Shown here: positions 16,574 through 25,885 of the stretch, piece after piece | How the letters are laid out: every line of letters begins with the position of its first letter | Position numbering within the stretch: position 1 is the first letter of the stretch | DNA from: Burkholderiales bacterium | GTDB taxonomy: Bacteria > Pseudomonadota > Gammaproteobacteria > Burkholderiales > Burkholderiaceae_C | Reading direction: 5' to 3' | DNA: 37,069 nt | Assembly: GCA_025363275.1 (NCBI GenBank) | Contig: JANYEE010000020.1 | Span: 1-37,069, forward strand | Translations under genes and position numbers: made by a program | Notes under the pieces: model-generated | Told to the model about the DNA's origin: nothing | The model's input: only the letters and a program-made list of their open reading frames with translations | The model's database searches: none

Positions 16574-17026
16574 TCAGGGGGCCAGCAAGGCCTGTCCGCG
16601 AATCTCGCCACCTTTATTGGCAGCGGTGTGCAGGTTGACATACCACTTGCCGGACATAAAGTCCGCTGCTTGAGCCGGTGTCAATGTGGCCATGCCCTTG
16701 ATGGGGCTTTCCAGGCTGCCACTAAAACCCATGGCTACGCCAGCATTTTGGCCCAGCAAAGCGGGGCCATGAAAATGTCCCGCTGTGACGGGGCCGGTCA
16801 ATCCGGAGTACGCAACGGTCCAGTTTAAAACGTTGGCCTGGGTGTCAAAGGTGGCTTTCAGCGTACCGCTGCCGGTGCTGGCGTTGGCAGGCACCTCTTC
16901 ACTGGCGCTGAGTTTGCCGCTAAAGGCGACAACGTTGGTATTGGGGTTGACCGGTGTGGTGCAAGCTCCCAGCACCAGCGAGGCTGCCACAAGCAACGAG
17001 GAGGTGAGTATGCGAACAGGTGTCAT
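16574..17026 (-). CDS. CHRD-domain lipoprotein
   Basis: A 150-residue exported lipoprotein. The signal peptide runs to the lipobox LVLGAC, followed by a short Asn/Pro linker and a CHRD domain (about residues 33-147) with SASEEVPANASTGSGTLKATFD, AGHFHGPA and the closing WYVNLHTAANKGGEIRGQ. CHRD domains are known from chordin and from many bacterial envelope proteins; their bacterial role is unclear. AAAGGA lies about 7 bp before the ATG. It follows the enoyl-CoA hydratase gene on the same strand after a 104-bp gap, so a separate promoter is likely. Confidence 0.88.
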   Translation of the reverse strand: MTPVRILTSSLLVAASLVLGACTTPVNPNTNVVAFSGKLSASEEVPANASTGSGTLKATFDTQANVLNWTVAYSGLTGPVTAGHFHGPALLGQNAGVAMGFSGSLESPIKGMATLTPAQAADFMSGKWYVNLHTAANKGGEIRGQALLAP

Positions 17027-17130
17027 GGGGATCCTTTAGGTTGAGTATTCCGCACCACAAAGGCAGCGCAGCGCTTCCACTGTAGTCTTTGACGGGTAAG
17101 TCTGCACTAGGATCGGGATAGGCGTTTCGT

Positions 17131-17823
17131 TTAGTCCAGACCAGTCAACTTGTCGGCTTCAATGGCCGCGGCCAGTGTTTCCAACAAAGCCTTGCGCGCT
17201 TTAAGTTTCGTTTGGGTATGGGCTTTCGGATTGAGTTGCGCCAATTGCTGCGCCGCGGCGAGGGCCGTAGCCATGAGTTGGTCCACGGCCACCACTTGGT
17301 CCAGAAAACCGGCAGCGAGCGCCGCCTGCGGGCTAAACATCTCAGCATTGACCACCGAGCGTTGAAACACGGCCGGGGTGAGTCGGTCGCGCGCCAGTGC
17401 CAGGCCCACTTGGTGCATGGTCATGCCGATCTTGACTTCATTCAGACCAATCTGAAAGGAGCCCTCGACCCCGATGCGGTAATCGCAGGCCAGCAGCAGA
17501 AAAGCACCTTTGGCCACAGCATGGCCTGGGCACGCGACGATGATGGGTTGGGGGTGCGCCAGCATCCGCAGGGTCAACGCAGAACCAGACGCCACCAAAT
17601 TGCGTGTGGCCTCTGGGCCCGCTTTCATGACCTTGAGGTCGTAGCCGCCGCTCAAAATACCGGGCTGCCCCGTCAAAATGACAACCGCTTTGGCTTGCTG
17701 GGCCAGATCCAGCGCGCTGTTGATGCCTGCAACCACTTCTGGGGACAGTGCGTTGACCTTTCCGTTCATCAAAGTGACTGTCGCCACGCCATCGACCAGT
17801 GTGTAGTTGACCAAATCGCTCAT
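17131..17823 (-). CDS. Crotonase / enoyl-CoA hydratase family protein
   Basis: A 230-residue member of the crotonase fold. The start at 17823 has AGGAG 6 bp upstream, and the longer frame has none. Family segments are VATVTLMNGKVNALSPEVVAGINSAL near residue 16, the first oxyanion-hole region LSGGYDLKVM near residue 60, and CPGHAVAKGAFLLLACDYRIGVEGSFQIGLNEVKIGM (about 98-135). The active-site acids of true hydratases are not clear: the second region has NEVKIGM, where classical hydratases carry PE(I/V)xxG. Acyl-CoA isomerase or hydratase activity is therefore only a family-level call. Divergent from the STAS-type gene. Confidence 0.85.
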   Translation of the reverse strand: MSDLVNYTLVDGVATVTLMNGKVNALSPEVVAGINSALDLAQQAKAVVILTGQPGILSGGYDLKVMKAGPEATRNLVASGSALTLRMLAHPQPIIVACPGHAVAKGAFLLLACDYRIGVEGSFQIGLNEVKIGMTMHQVGLALARDRLTPAVFQRSVVNAEMFSPQAALAAGFLDQVVAVDQLMATALAAAQQLAQLNPKAHTQTKLKARKALLETLAAAIEADKLTGLD

Positions 17824-17907
17824 ATTCAACTCCTTATTCGTTTCATTGTGCAAAGCAGCGCGCCAGTCTAACCGTGGCGGGCTCGTCACGATGTCGCTGG
17901 CGCGAAA

Positions 17908-17960
17908 CCTGCTTGATAGCTGCACAAGTCAAAATAGACACAAGCCATTGGGGTTTATCG
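17908..17960 (+). repeat. Possible degenerate family 2 repeat (intergenic)
   Basis: Within the 184-bp divergent gap, TTGATAGCTGCACAAGTCAA followed by AATAGACACAAGCC resembles the interior of the copy at 7034-7100 (GTGATAGCTGGACAGGCAA, then TAAACACCAGGGCC). The TGCTAT end appears shortened to TGCT. Partial similarity only. Confidence 0.4.
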
Positions 17961-18007
17961 GGAGGGGTAATCAGACGGGGACGGGGCGTCGCGTTGTAGA
18001 CTGCGTT

Positions 18008-19867
18008 ATGGGGACGAAACCACAATCACAAGGGCTGCTGTCCAAGGTAGCCAGCATTTTCCGTGCGCCCAATGGTGGCGCATCGGGCAGTGGCACGCAC
18101 GACGCCGCCGAATCGCAGCACAGCATAGTCGGTGAGGCTGAGAAAAACGCCCTGCAAGCCCTGATTCAACGCAAGCGTCAGGACGATCTGGTACGGCGGC
18201 GAGAGTTCAATTATTTGCGCAAGCTACGCAAATCTCCGCACGGAACCCGTGCCACCGGCGTGGACGGCGGCGAGCGGGTGTCATCGTTCCCTAATAGCTC
18301 AGGTTTCACGGTCGACGACAGAGCCTCCACACTGCGGAAAATCGATGCGATCGAGGCCCACATGATCAGCTCCTGGGCGCGAAGCAAAGTCGCCGCTGTC
18401 GTGCCAGCGGTAGATGCCAGATCCCATGCCCCTGCCGTGCCTGCCAGCGCGCCTGTTTTTGATTACGTACCGACCCAGCCGGCGCCGCTGCGCAGTGAGG
18501 TCCCGTCGCCTGCGGCCAGCCGTACCCCCCCGCCTGAGGACTCCTCTGCAACGGCGGAGCTGGACAATCTGGACTTGGACTTCACGGGGCTGATGTCTAC
18601 GCCGGGCAGTGCGGAAGTGGATACCTGGGATGCGCCTGTACCCGACAGCGCACCCACGATGCAGCGTCGGTCCGATCCGCCGGTCCTCCAGGATCTGGCC
18701 CCACCGGTTGGCATTGACTTTCCTACATTAACTTCTGCGCAGCAGGCCGCGCCAATGGCAGAAGCTTCCCGTGCTTCCGTGGAGCCCCTGCCAGAGCACA
18801 TTGAGAGTGCCTTGCAGGATGCAGCCATCCATTTTGCAGAGGGCGGCAGCGCGTCGGCCGAAGCCGTGTTGCTGGGCTTATTGCAAGCGGATGATATTTC
18901 GACACGTACGGCCGATGTGGTGGCCTCGGCGCTATTTGATTTGTACCGTGCCAGCGGCCAGCAAGACGGTTTTGATGTCGTTGCCATGGATTACGCCGAG
19001 CGTTTTGGGCGCTCGCCGGGGGAATGGTTCTCGTTGCCCGAGATGCTGCAGGGCCGCTCGGAGACGGCAGTTGCCGCGCCTGTAACCGCCAAGTTCGCCA
19101 TGGGTCAGAGCAAGGCCTGGGAGTCTCCCAAGGTTTTATCGGCATCAGCGCTGGTAGCTCTGCGCGCCCAGTTCTCTGCGCCCCAGGCAGCATGGCATGT
19201 TGACTGGATAGCACTGGCAGATATTGAACCAGAAGCCGCCCCTACGCTGGCCGATTTGATGGCTTTTTGGACCAACCAGCCAGTGGAGTTGCACTGGAGT
19301 GGTGTGGAGTCACTATTGCGTGCGCTGGAACTGTACACGCCTGCGGACGACAACACGGTGGATGCCCTGTGGTGGCGCTTGCGGCTCGATGCCCTATGTA
19401 TTTTGCAGCGCCACGACGATTTTGAAAGTCTGGCATTGGACTATTGCGTGGTGTACGAAGTGTCACCCCCTTCGTGGAGGCCTGCGGCATGTACCTTCAT
19501 TCAGGATCAGTCCAGTTCCACGTTTGGTGGGTTGACCGAAGGTCCGTCGTCCGTGTCGGCAGATGACTTGCCCGTGTTGTCAGGTCCGTTTGCGGCCTGC
19601 GAACTGGTGGGTGAAGTGTGTGGCGAAGCCACGCAGGCCATGGCCAAGTTGGTCGCAGCAGGTGAATCTGCAGACCATGTGGTGGTGTCATGCGCGCTCA
19701 CTGTGCGTATGGACTTTCCGGCCGCCGGCACTGTCTTGAACTGGGTTATTGAGTGTGAATCCCGGGGTTGCCAAGTGCAATTTGTGCTTGTTCCCCGTTT
19801 GGTGGCTGTCTTTTTTCAGATGTTGGGCATTGACCGCTACGCCAAGATAGCGGTGCGCGCCAACTAG
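18008..19867 (+). CDS. Large protein with FimV-like helical repeats and C-terminal STAS domain
   Basis: A 619-residue cytoplasmic protein without signal peptide. Residues ~1-130 are basic and polar; ~130-250 are Pro/Ala/Ser-rich and probably disordered (PSPAASRTPPPEDSS). Residues ~255-345 form a helical region (LPEHIESALQDAAIHFAEGGSASAEAVLLGLLQ...FDVVAMDYAERFGRSPGEW) similar to the FimV C-terminal TPR type. A related helical unit follows at ~415-495 (ALDYCVVYEVSPPSW). The last ~90 residues resemble a STAS domain (SADHVVVSCALTVRMDFPAAGTVLNWVIECESRGCQVQFVLVPRLVAVFFQMLGI). The start at 18008 avoids the repeat-like upstream sequence; no clear ribosome binding site. It is 14 bp ahead of glycerate kinase. 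Function unknown; scaffold or regulatory role inferred. Confidence 0.8.
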   Translation: MGTKPQSQGLLSKVASIFRAPNGGASGSGTHDAAESQHSIVGEAEKNALQALIQRKRQDDLVRRREFNYLRKLRKSPHGTRATGVDGGERVSSFPNSSGFTVDDRASTLRKIDAIEAHMISSWARSKVAAVVPAVDARSHAPAVPASAPVFDYVPTQPAPLRSEVPSPAASRTPPPEDSSATAELDNLDLDFTGLMSTPGSAEVDTWDAPVPDSAPTMQRRSDPPVLQDLAPPVGIDFPTLTSAQQAAPMAEASRASVEPLPEHIESALQDAAIHFAEGGSASAEAVLLGLLQADDISTRTADVVASALFDLYRASGQQDGFDVVAMDYAERFGRSPGEWFSLPEMLQGRSETAVAAPVTAKFAMGQSKAWESPKVLSASALVALRAQFSAPQAAWHVDWIALADIEPEAAPTLADLMAFWTNQPVELHWSGVESLLRALELYTPADDNTVDALWWRLRLDALCILQRHDDFESLALDYCVVYEVSPPSWRPAACTFIQDQSSSTFGGLTEGPSSVSADDLPVLSGPFAACELVGEVCGEATQAMAKLVAAGESADHVVVSCALTVRMDFPAAGTVLNWVIECESRGCQVQFVLVPRLVAVFFQMLGIDRYAKIAVRAN

Positions 19868-19881
19868 CGCGTCTAAAAAGC

Positions 19882-21198
19882 ATGGGCGCCCCGGACCCCC
19901 ACACGGCCCCGCAGGCCTTTTTGGCTTATCTCTTTCAGCGCGCAGTGCAGCGCGCACAGCCATTGCACTGTCTAGAACCTTTTCTTCCGCTACCGCCCAA
20001 AGGCCGCACCGTGGTGCTTGGCGCTGGCAAGGCCGGCGGTGCCATGGCCCAAGCGGTTGAAGCGCTTTGGCCGGCACAGGCAGCTTTGTCGGGCTTGGTG
20101 GTTACGCGCTACGACCACGTTCCGCCGCGCCCCGTGGGTTTGTCAGCCCGCATCGAGGTCGTGGAAGCCGCCCACCCCGTGCCCGATGCTGCAGGTTTGG
20201 TTGCGGCCCGGCGTATTTTGGATTTGACGCAGGGACTCACAGCAGATGATCTGGTGCTGTGTCTAATTTCGGGTGGTGGCTCTTCGTTGCTGAGTTTGCC
20301 GGCCCCCGGCCTTGCGCTGCGCGACAAACAACAGATCAACCAAGCCCTGCTCGCCAGCGGCGCCACCATTTCCGAGATGAACTGTGTGCGCAAGCACCTC
20401 TCCGCTATCAAGGGTGGACGTTTGGCCCTGGCGTGCGCACCGGCGCGCGTAGTGAGCTTGCTGATCAGTGATGTGCCCGGAGACGATCCGACCGTGATTG
20501 CCAGCGGCCCTACTGTTGCGGACCCCACTACGTGTGCAGATGCGCTGGCGGTGCTCCGTCGGTATGCCATCGACGTGCCCCTCGCAATTGTGGATGCGCT
20601 GTCAAACGGCGCGTTAGAGACGCCTAAGCCTGACCACCCCGCGTTTGCAGGCAACCTGGTGCAGATCGTCGCCACACCCCAACAATCGCTGGAAGCCGCC
20701 GCCGCGGCTGCGCGTGCTGCGGGACTCGCAGCCTATATTTTGAGTGATGCTATGGAAGGTGAATCACGCGAAGTAGGGCAGGTGCATGCGGCGCTGGCCC
20801 GCGCGGTGGCGCGTCAGGGGCAGCCGTTTACCAAGCCCTGTGTACTCCTCAGTGGTGGAGAGACGACGGTGACGCTGCGCCCACGAGCGCCTGGTGCCGC
20901 GCGTGGGCGGGGCGGGCGCGCCGGTGAGTTTTGTATGGGGCTGGCCCAGGCGCTGCATTCGCAGCCGGGCGTTTATGCGCTGGCGGCCGATACCGATGGC
21001 ATCGATGGTGTCGAAAACAACGCAGGCGCCCGTGTAGCACCCGACACGCTGGAACGGGCCAGTGCGCAAGGACTCAAGATTGAGAATTTCCTGGACCGCA
21101 ATGACGCCTATGGCTACTTTGAAGCCCTGGATGATCTGTTTGTGACTGGCCCCACGTTCACCAACGTCAACGACTTTCGCGCTATTTTGGTGCTGTGA
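19882..21198 (+). CDS. ttuD: Glycerate 2-kinase (MOFRL family; TtuD/GckA type)
   Basis: A 438-residue cytoplasmic kinase making 2-phosphoglycerate from glycerate; older annotations call the family hydroxypyruvate reductase. N-terminal DUF4147 segments are VVLGAGKAGGAMAQA near residue 45, CLISGGGSSLL near residue 128, EMNCVRKHLSAIKGGRLA near residue 163 and SDVPGDDPTVIASGPT near residue 194. The C-terminal MOFRL part has LLSGGETTV near residue 316 and ALAADTDGIDGVENNAGA near residue 367. It suits the glyoxylate, tartronate semialdehyde and glycerate route downstream of allantoin. Gcl and the reductase are not in the window. It converges with the TRAP operon, 56 bp apart. Confidence 0.9.
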   Translation: MGAPDPHTAPQAFLAYLFQRAVQRAQPLHCLEPFLPLPPKGRTVVLGAGKAGGAMAQAVEALWPAQAALSGLVVTRYDHVPPRPVGLSARIEVVEAAHPVPDAAGLVAARRILDLTQGLTADDLVLCLISGGGSSLLSLPAPGLALRDKQQINQALLASGATISEMNCVRKHLSAIKGGRLALACAPARVVSLLISDVPGDDPTVIASGPTVADPTTCADALAVLRRYAIDVPLAIVDALSNGALETPKPDHPAFAGNLVQIVATPQQSLEAAAAAARAAGLAAYILSDAMEGESREVGQVHAALARAVARQGQPFTKPCVLLSGGETTVTLRPRAPGAARGRGGRAGEFCMGLAQALHSQPGVYALAADTDGIDGVENNAGARVAPDTLERASAQGLKIENFLDRNDAYGYFEALDDLFVTGPTFTNVNDFRAILVL

Positions 21199-21254
21199 AC
21201 GCATCGCCTTGCTCGCGTCGGCAGGCTTAGCGGCTGGCCTATTGTGCGGGTACC

Positions 21255-22553
21255 TTACGCGGTGCGATATCCCATGGTGTGTGGAAGCCACAGCACAATC
21301 TCAGGAAACACCGTCATCGCGACCAGCAGTAGCAACAACATAACCAAAAACGGCCAACCTTCTTTCATCATTTCGCCGATGGGAATACCCGTTAGCGCCT
21401 TGGTCACAAATAGCAGCATGCCAAACGGTGGATGAATCAGGCCGATCATCATGTTCAGTACCACCAACACGCCAAAGTGCACCAGATCCACACCCAGCAA
21501 CTTGGCGGCGGGCAGCAGCATGGGTACGAACACCAGCAGCAGTACGGACACATCCAGAAAGCAGCCCAATACCAGGAACATCACGTTCACCAGCAGCAAA
21601 AAATGCAGCTGTGTCAGGTGCAGGTTGTCGACCCACATCGCCATACCCTGCGGCACGCCTTCTGACGTAAAGGCGTAGTTCAGCATAAAAGAACCGGCCA
21701 AAATCAGGGTGATAACGGCACTACCGCGTGCTGACTCCATCACCACATCCCAAAAGCTGCGCCAGGTCAGTGCTCTGAAAACCAAGGCAGCCAGCACCAG
21801 CGCGTGCAGCGCCGCAACGGCGGCAGCCTCAGTCGGCGTAAATGCACCAGAGTAGATGCCGCCCAACAGCACGATGGGCATGGACAACGGTAGCGCACCC
21901 CGAAACATCAGGCCGGCCCACTCGGAGCGTGGCACGGGCTCGTCGCGCGGCATGTTGCGCTTGACCGCAATAATGTGGACCACGCCCATCATCAGCGCGG
22001 CCATCAAAAAGCCAGGCACGACTCCGCCCAAAAATAGAGCGCCAACCGATGCACCCGACACCAGCGCATAAATCACCATCGGAATACTGGGCGGGATAAT
22101 GGGCCCCAGCGTGGCGCTGGCCACCACCACAGCACCCGCAAAGCCGCGCGAGTACTCGGGCTTTTTAAGCATTTGTTTGATGGTTACCAGGCCTGGCCCA
22201 GCTGCATCTGCAATCGCACTACCGCTCATGCCCGAGAAAATCACACTGACCAAAATATCGACTTGTGCCAAGCCACCGCGCATGCGCCCAACCAGAATGC
22301 GGCAGAAGTCGAAAATACGTTCGCTCACGGTGCCGGCGTTCATGATGTTGGCGGCAAACACAAATAGCGGCACGGCGAGGAGCACATAGCTGTTGTACAA
22401 ACCGTTGCCTACTTGCTCGGCTACCAGACCTAAATCTTGCCCTTTGACCAGCAGGTAGGCAAAGCCAGATACCAGCATAGAAAATCCGATGGGCATACGC
22501 AGCAACATGCCGCCCACCAAGACGCCCACCAGAGCCCACAGAGCCGTGTTCAT
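21255..22553 (-). CDS. TRAP transporter large permease (DctM family)
   Basis: A 432-residue inner-membrane protein with about 12 hydrophobic segments; it is the ion-coupled translocation subunit. Family marks are the N-terminal LRMPIGFSMLVSGFAYLL, the conserved SGMSGSAIADAAGPGLVTIKQM near residue 90, PPSIPMVIYALVSGASVGALFLGGVVPG near residue 140 and NMMIGLIHPPFGMLLFVT near the end. The ATG at 22553 overlaps the stop of the small permease by 4 bp. The substrate is set by the binding protein; with glycerate kinase next door a C3/C4 hydroxy acid is plausible but unproven. Confidence 0.92.
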   Translation of the reverse strand: MNTALWALVGVLVGGMLLRMPIGFSMLVSGFAYLLVKGQDLGLVAEQVGNGLYNSYVLLAVPLFVFAANIMNAGTVSERIFDFCRILVGRMRGGLAQVDILVSVIFSGMSGSAIADAAGPGLVTIKQMLKKPEYSRGFAGAVVVASATLGPIIPPSIPMVIYALVSGASVGALFLGGVVPGFLMAALMMGVVHIIAVKRNMPRDEPVPRSEWAGLMFRGALPLSMPIVLLGGIYSGAFTPTEAAAVAALHALVLAALVFRALTWRSFWDVVMESARGSAVITLILAGSFMLNYAFTSEGVPQGMAMWVDNLHLTQLHFLLLVNVMFLVLGCFLDVSVLLLVFVPMLLPAAKLLGVDLVHFGVLVVLNMMIGLIHPPFGMLLFVTKALTGIPIGEMMKEGWPFLVMLLLLLVAMTVFPEIVLWLPHTMGYRTA

Positions 22554-23062
22554 AGGCGTAATTCGCTGTCCAAGCCGCGGCCCTGCAGCGCTTGCCAGAT
22601 GGCCCACGTACTACGCACCACTAGCGCAGCCATCAGCAGCACCAAGGGGAGGAAAACCCACATCAAAGGCACTTCCAACACGGGTGTTCCTTCACGCTGC
22701 ATAAAGTGCACATAATCCCAAGTGGCGGGCATGCCCGCCAATGCCAGTCCGCCCAGCAGCAGGTTACCGGTGATCACCATCATCTGGCGATAGCGACGGC
22801 CAACGCTGTTCCACACCAAGTCAAATACCACGTGCTCGCGCTCAGGCACAACCAGTGCTGCCGTCCACAGAATGACCCAGATGTACAGAATCACAGCGAG
22901 TTCATCTGTCCAGGGCAAGGGCTGGTTCAAACCGAAACGCGCGATGATTTGAATCACAAACACCGCAAATAGACACAAAAAAAGCACGCCGCTGACGGCA
23001 CGCGCCCCACCCTGTAACCATCGGCTGACCTGGGCCCCAATTTTAGCTATGCGGTGCTTCAT
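22550..23062 (-). CDS. TRAP transporter small permease (DctQ family)
   Basis: A 170-residue membrane protein with four hydrophobic segments and the DctQ hallmark NQPLPWTDELAVILYIWVILWTAALVVPEREHV (about residues 42-74). It forms the membrane complex with the large permease. Both its ends overlap its neighbours by 4 bp (ATGA), so the three TRAP genes form one tightly coupled operon, transcribed binding protein, small permease, large permease. Confidence 0.9.
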   Translation of the reverse strand: MKHRIAKIGAQVSRWLQGGARAVSGVLFLCLFAVFVIQIIARFGLNQPLPWTDELAVILYIWVILWTAALVVPEREHVVFDLVWNSVGRRYRQMMVITGNLLLGGLALAGMPATWDYVHFMQREGTPVLEVPLMWVFLPLVLLMAALVVRSTWAIWQALQGRGLDSELRL

Positions 23063-24072
23063 CGGCTGGCGTTGATGCGGTCGACCATGCCAGGCGCCCA
23101 CGCCTTGGCATAGTCTGATTGCAGATAGGCCACGCGCACAGATTTACGAAAGGCATCCAGGTCGGGCACCGTGACTTGCAAGCCCTCTTTTTTGAAAAAG
23201 TTGACCAGTTGCGCCTCTTCTTGAAGGCGGTTGTCGTTATTGAAAGCTGCCGCGGTTTGCGCCGCAGCGGCCAGCTTTTTCTGTTGGGCAGGCGACAGGG
23301 CCCGCCACGCTTTGTTGGCGATGCCGATAAAGAGGCCATCCACCAAGTGGCTGGTCATGACGATTTGTTTGGTGACTTCATAAAATTTGGCAGCACGAAT
23401 ACTGGGCAGGGGGTTGTCCTGTGCGTCAATCGTGCCAGTCTTTAAACCCAAATACACCTCACCAAAAGCCAGCGGCGTGGCGGTGGCGCCCAAAGCATTG
23501 CCCAGAAACAACCATTCCTTGGAGCCTGGCATCCGTAGCTTCAGGCCCTTAAGATCGGTCGGTGTTTTGACCGTACGGACCTCGCGTAAGTTGAGCTGGC
23601 GGGTGCCCAGGTAACAGGTGGATAGTACGGTGATATCCATCTTGTCAGCCACGGCCTTGAACAATTCGGCCCCCACGGGGCCTGTGAATATGCTTTGTTG
23701 GTGAGCCGGGTCGCGCACCATGTAGCCAGCGGTAAAGATAGAAAACTCGGGCACTAGCTTTGTAATGTCAAAAGCCGAAATGGCGGCCAACTCGAGGTTG
23801 CCACGGGCCATGGCGGTTGGCTCGGCGCCTTGCTTGAACAGTGCACCGTTCAGGTTGATCTGGACGTCAAATTCACCAGCGGCATTTCTCTCCAGCGAGT
23901 CTTTGAATACCGTCCACATCTTGGCGTGCCAGTCCTCAGGCACTGCCGGCGTGGAAATACGCAGCAGGGTCTTGCCCTGTGCCGTGGCGGATACAGCGGG
24001 CAAGGCCAGTGCGCTCAGGGCGGCGGTTTTGTAGAGCAGTGCACGCCGGTTCAAAAGGGGAGAGTGCGTCAT
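23059..24072 (-). CDS. TRAP transporter substrate-binding protein (DctP family)
   Basis: A 337-residue periplasmic binding protein. The N-terminus is an export signal, with NRRALLYKTAALSALALPAVSATAQG showing an Arg pair that hints at Tat export. DctP-type segments are FDVQINLNGALFKQGAEPTAMARGNLELAAIS (about 65-96), LKGLKLRMPGSKEWLFLGNALGATATPLAFGEVYLGLKTGTIDAQDNPL (the ligand-arginine region, about 175-223) and the downstream helical segments. The start at 24072 gives this signal; the open frame extends upstream without support. The ligand cannot be named. Confidence 0.9.
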   Translation of the reverse strand: MTHSPLLNRRALLYKTAALSALALPAVSATAQGKTLLRISTPAVPEDWHAKMWTVFKDSLERNAAGEFDVQINLNGALFKQGAEPTAMARGNLELAAISAFDITKLVPEFSIFTAGYMVRDPAHQQSIFTGPVGAELFKAVADKMDITVLSTCYLGTRQLNLREVRTVKTPTDLKGLKLRMPGSKEWLFLGNALGATATPLAFGEVYLGLKTGTIDAQDNPLPSIRAAKFYEVTKQIVMTSHLVDGLFIGIANKAWRALSPAQQKKLAAAAQTAAAFNNDNRLQEEAQLVNFFKKEGLQVTVPDLDAFRKSVRVAYLQSDYAKAWAPGMVDRINASR

Positions 24073-24265
24073 GTGAGGTGTTGATAAACAGGCAGCCTCA
24101 GTTGTACCACCGGCGGGCTCGTTTTTCGGTGGCTGCAGACTAGGGACTTCTACGGGTGGTTGGGCTATAGTGGTACAGACGCGAAAATACAAGAGCATGG
24201 ATCACATGACCGCCGCTGAGGCATTGCGTTGGCTTGCGCAATTGTTCTTTAGAGGAAAAGAAGGC

Positions 24266-25879
24266 ATGTCCGATTTAGCTCTTTCGTTCCAACCGGCAGG
24301 CCCCCGCGACAAACGACTCCGGCTGTTCGTCGTGGTTTGGGTTTTCGTAGCTTTGGTCATCGGACTTTTCTTGTTTGCCTTTGCGAGTATCCAGATCCTG
24401 TCTGCGGTACGTGCCTACGTGGAGGCTGAGGGTCTGTGGTCCAAGGGTCAAAAAGACGCCATCTACGCTCTGTCGCGCTACACGTTGTATTCCGACGAAT
24501 CGGATTACGCTGCCTATTTAGCCGCTTTGTCTGTCAACCAAGGAGACCGGTTGGCGCGGCTTCAATTGGAAAAGCGGGACCCCGATTTTATTGTTGCCTA
24601 CGCCGGTTTCCTGCAAGGCCGCAACCACCCGGACGATATCAACGGAATGATTTTTCTGTTCAGAAATTTTAGAAGACTCCCTGCTATCGACAAAGCTATT
24701 GGCATCTGGACTGCGGCTGATGTGCATATTGAAGAGCTCAGAGATGTGGGTCACCGGATTCGCTCACGCGCAGCCGAAGGTCTTTTGTCAGTAGAGTCGC
24801 AGCGCAACTTTTTGCAGGAGCTGCACGATATCAACAAGCGCCTGACCCCCCTAGAGGACGATTTCTCCTACACCCTTGGTGAGGTCGCGCGTACATCGAC
24901 TATCGTTATTTTGTCGGTTATGTTTGTCTTGGTCTCCGTCATGTTGACACTGGCGTATTTGTACTCGCGCCGATTGGTGCTGCAAAACGAAGTGATTCAG
25001 CAAGCACTGCACCAGGGGGAGCGTCAACTCCGGCGTATTTTGAAATTTGCACCGTTGCCGATCTTGATTGTGAGATCTGCAGATGAGCGAATCGTCTATG
25101 CCAATGCGCACGCCCGTGCCCAGTTTCGGATGGGTGATGCCGAATTGAGTAACCTGCGTACGCGAGACTTCTATGTCAATGCGGCAGACCGCGATAGCCT
25201 CATTGCTGCGCTACAGAGTACAGGTAGCGTGCGCGATCTGGAGCTGCAGCTAAAAGACGCGCAGGGCACGCCGTTTTGGGCTCTGTATTCGTCACAGCGC
25301 ATCCGCTATGAGGGTCATGAGTGCGTGATGACTGCCCTTCTTAACGTGGATGAACGCAAGCGCGCGCACGATGACATGCGTTACCGCGCCTACCACGACA
25401 CGCTCACTGGGCTTCCCAATCGTGCGATGTTCATGGACGCGCTCAAACGCTCGCTGCATCGGTCGGAGCGAAGCCAGGGCGTTGTGTCTTTGTTGTTCAT
25501 CGACCTGGACCATTTCAAAGCCATCAATGATGAACTGGGGCACGAGAGCGGCGACTTGCTGCTGCAGCAGGTTGCGCGGCGATTGGAGAGCTGCGTGCGT
25601 GAGGGTGATTTGCTCGCCCGCTTAGGGGGCGATGAATTTGTGGTATTAGTGGAGGGGCAAGATGACCCCCACAGCGTGGCGCAGAAAATATTGCAAGTAT
25701 TGCGTCCAGACTATGAGCTGCGGGGACACATTTCCAAAGTGACCGCCAGTATTGGCATCAGCCGCTTTCCACAAGACGGCGTAGAACTCGACGGCCTGCT
25801 CAGCGCGGCCGATTTTGCGATGTACCAGGCTAAATCGACAGGGCGGGACAGCGTTCAGTTTTATAAATCCCAAACCTGA
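24266..25879 (+). CDS. Membrane diguanylate cyclase with PAS domain
   Basis: A 537-residue inner-membrane signalling enzyme making cyclic di-GMP. Layout: membrane helix at about 20-41, a periplasmic sensor region of roughly 165 residues, second membrane helix at about 211-233, a PAS domain (about 255-370, with ILIVRSADERIVYANAHAR and a charged ERKRAHDDM linker after it), then GGDEF. The active motif RLGGDEF (GGDEF at 454-458) is intact, and REGD at 445-448 is a correctly spaced inhibitory site, so product feedback is expected. The start at 24266 (MSDLAL) has AGAGG about 10 bp upstream. Divergent from the TRAP operon across 193 bp. No EAL domain. Confidence 0.92.
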   Translation: MSDLALSFQPAGPRDKRLRLFVVVWVFVALVIGLFLFAFASIQILSAVRAYVEAEGLWSKGQKDAIYALSRYTLYSDESDYAAYLAALSVNQGDRLARLQLEKRDPDFIVAYAGFLQGRNHPDDINGMIFLFRNFRRLPAIDKAIGIWTAADVHIEELRDVGHRIRSRAAEGLLSVESQRNFLQELHDINKRLTPLEDDFSYTLGEVARTSTIVILSVMFVLVSVMLTLAYLYSRRLVLQNEVIQQALHQGERQLRRILKFAPLPILIVRSADERIVYANAHARAQFRMGDAELSNLRTRDFYVNAADRDSLIAALQSTGSVRDLELQLKDAQGTPFWALYSSQRIRYEGHECVMTALLNVDERKRAHDDMRYRAYHDTLTGLPNRAMFMDALKRSLHRSERSQGVVSLLFIDLDHFKAINDELGHESGDLLLQQVARRLESCVREGDLLARLGGDEFVVLVEGQDDPHSVAQKILQVLRPDYELRGHISKVTASIGISRFPQDGVELDGLLSAADFAMYQAKSTGRDSVQFYKSQT

Positions 25880-25885
25880 GCGGTG

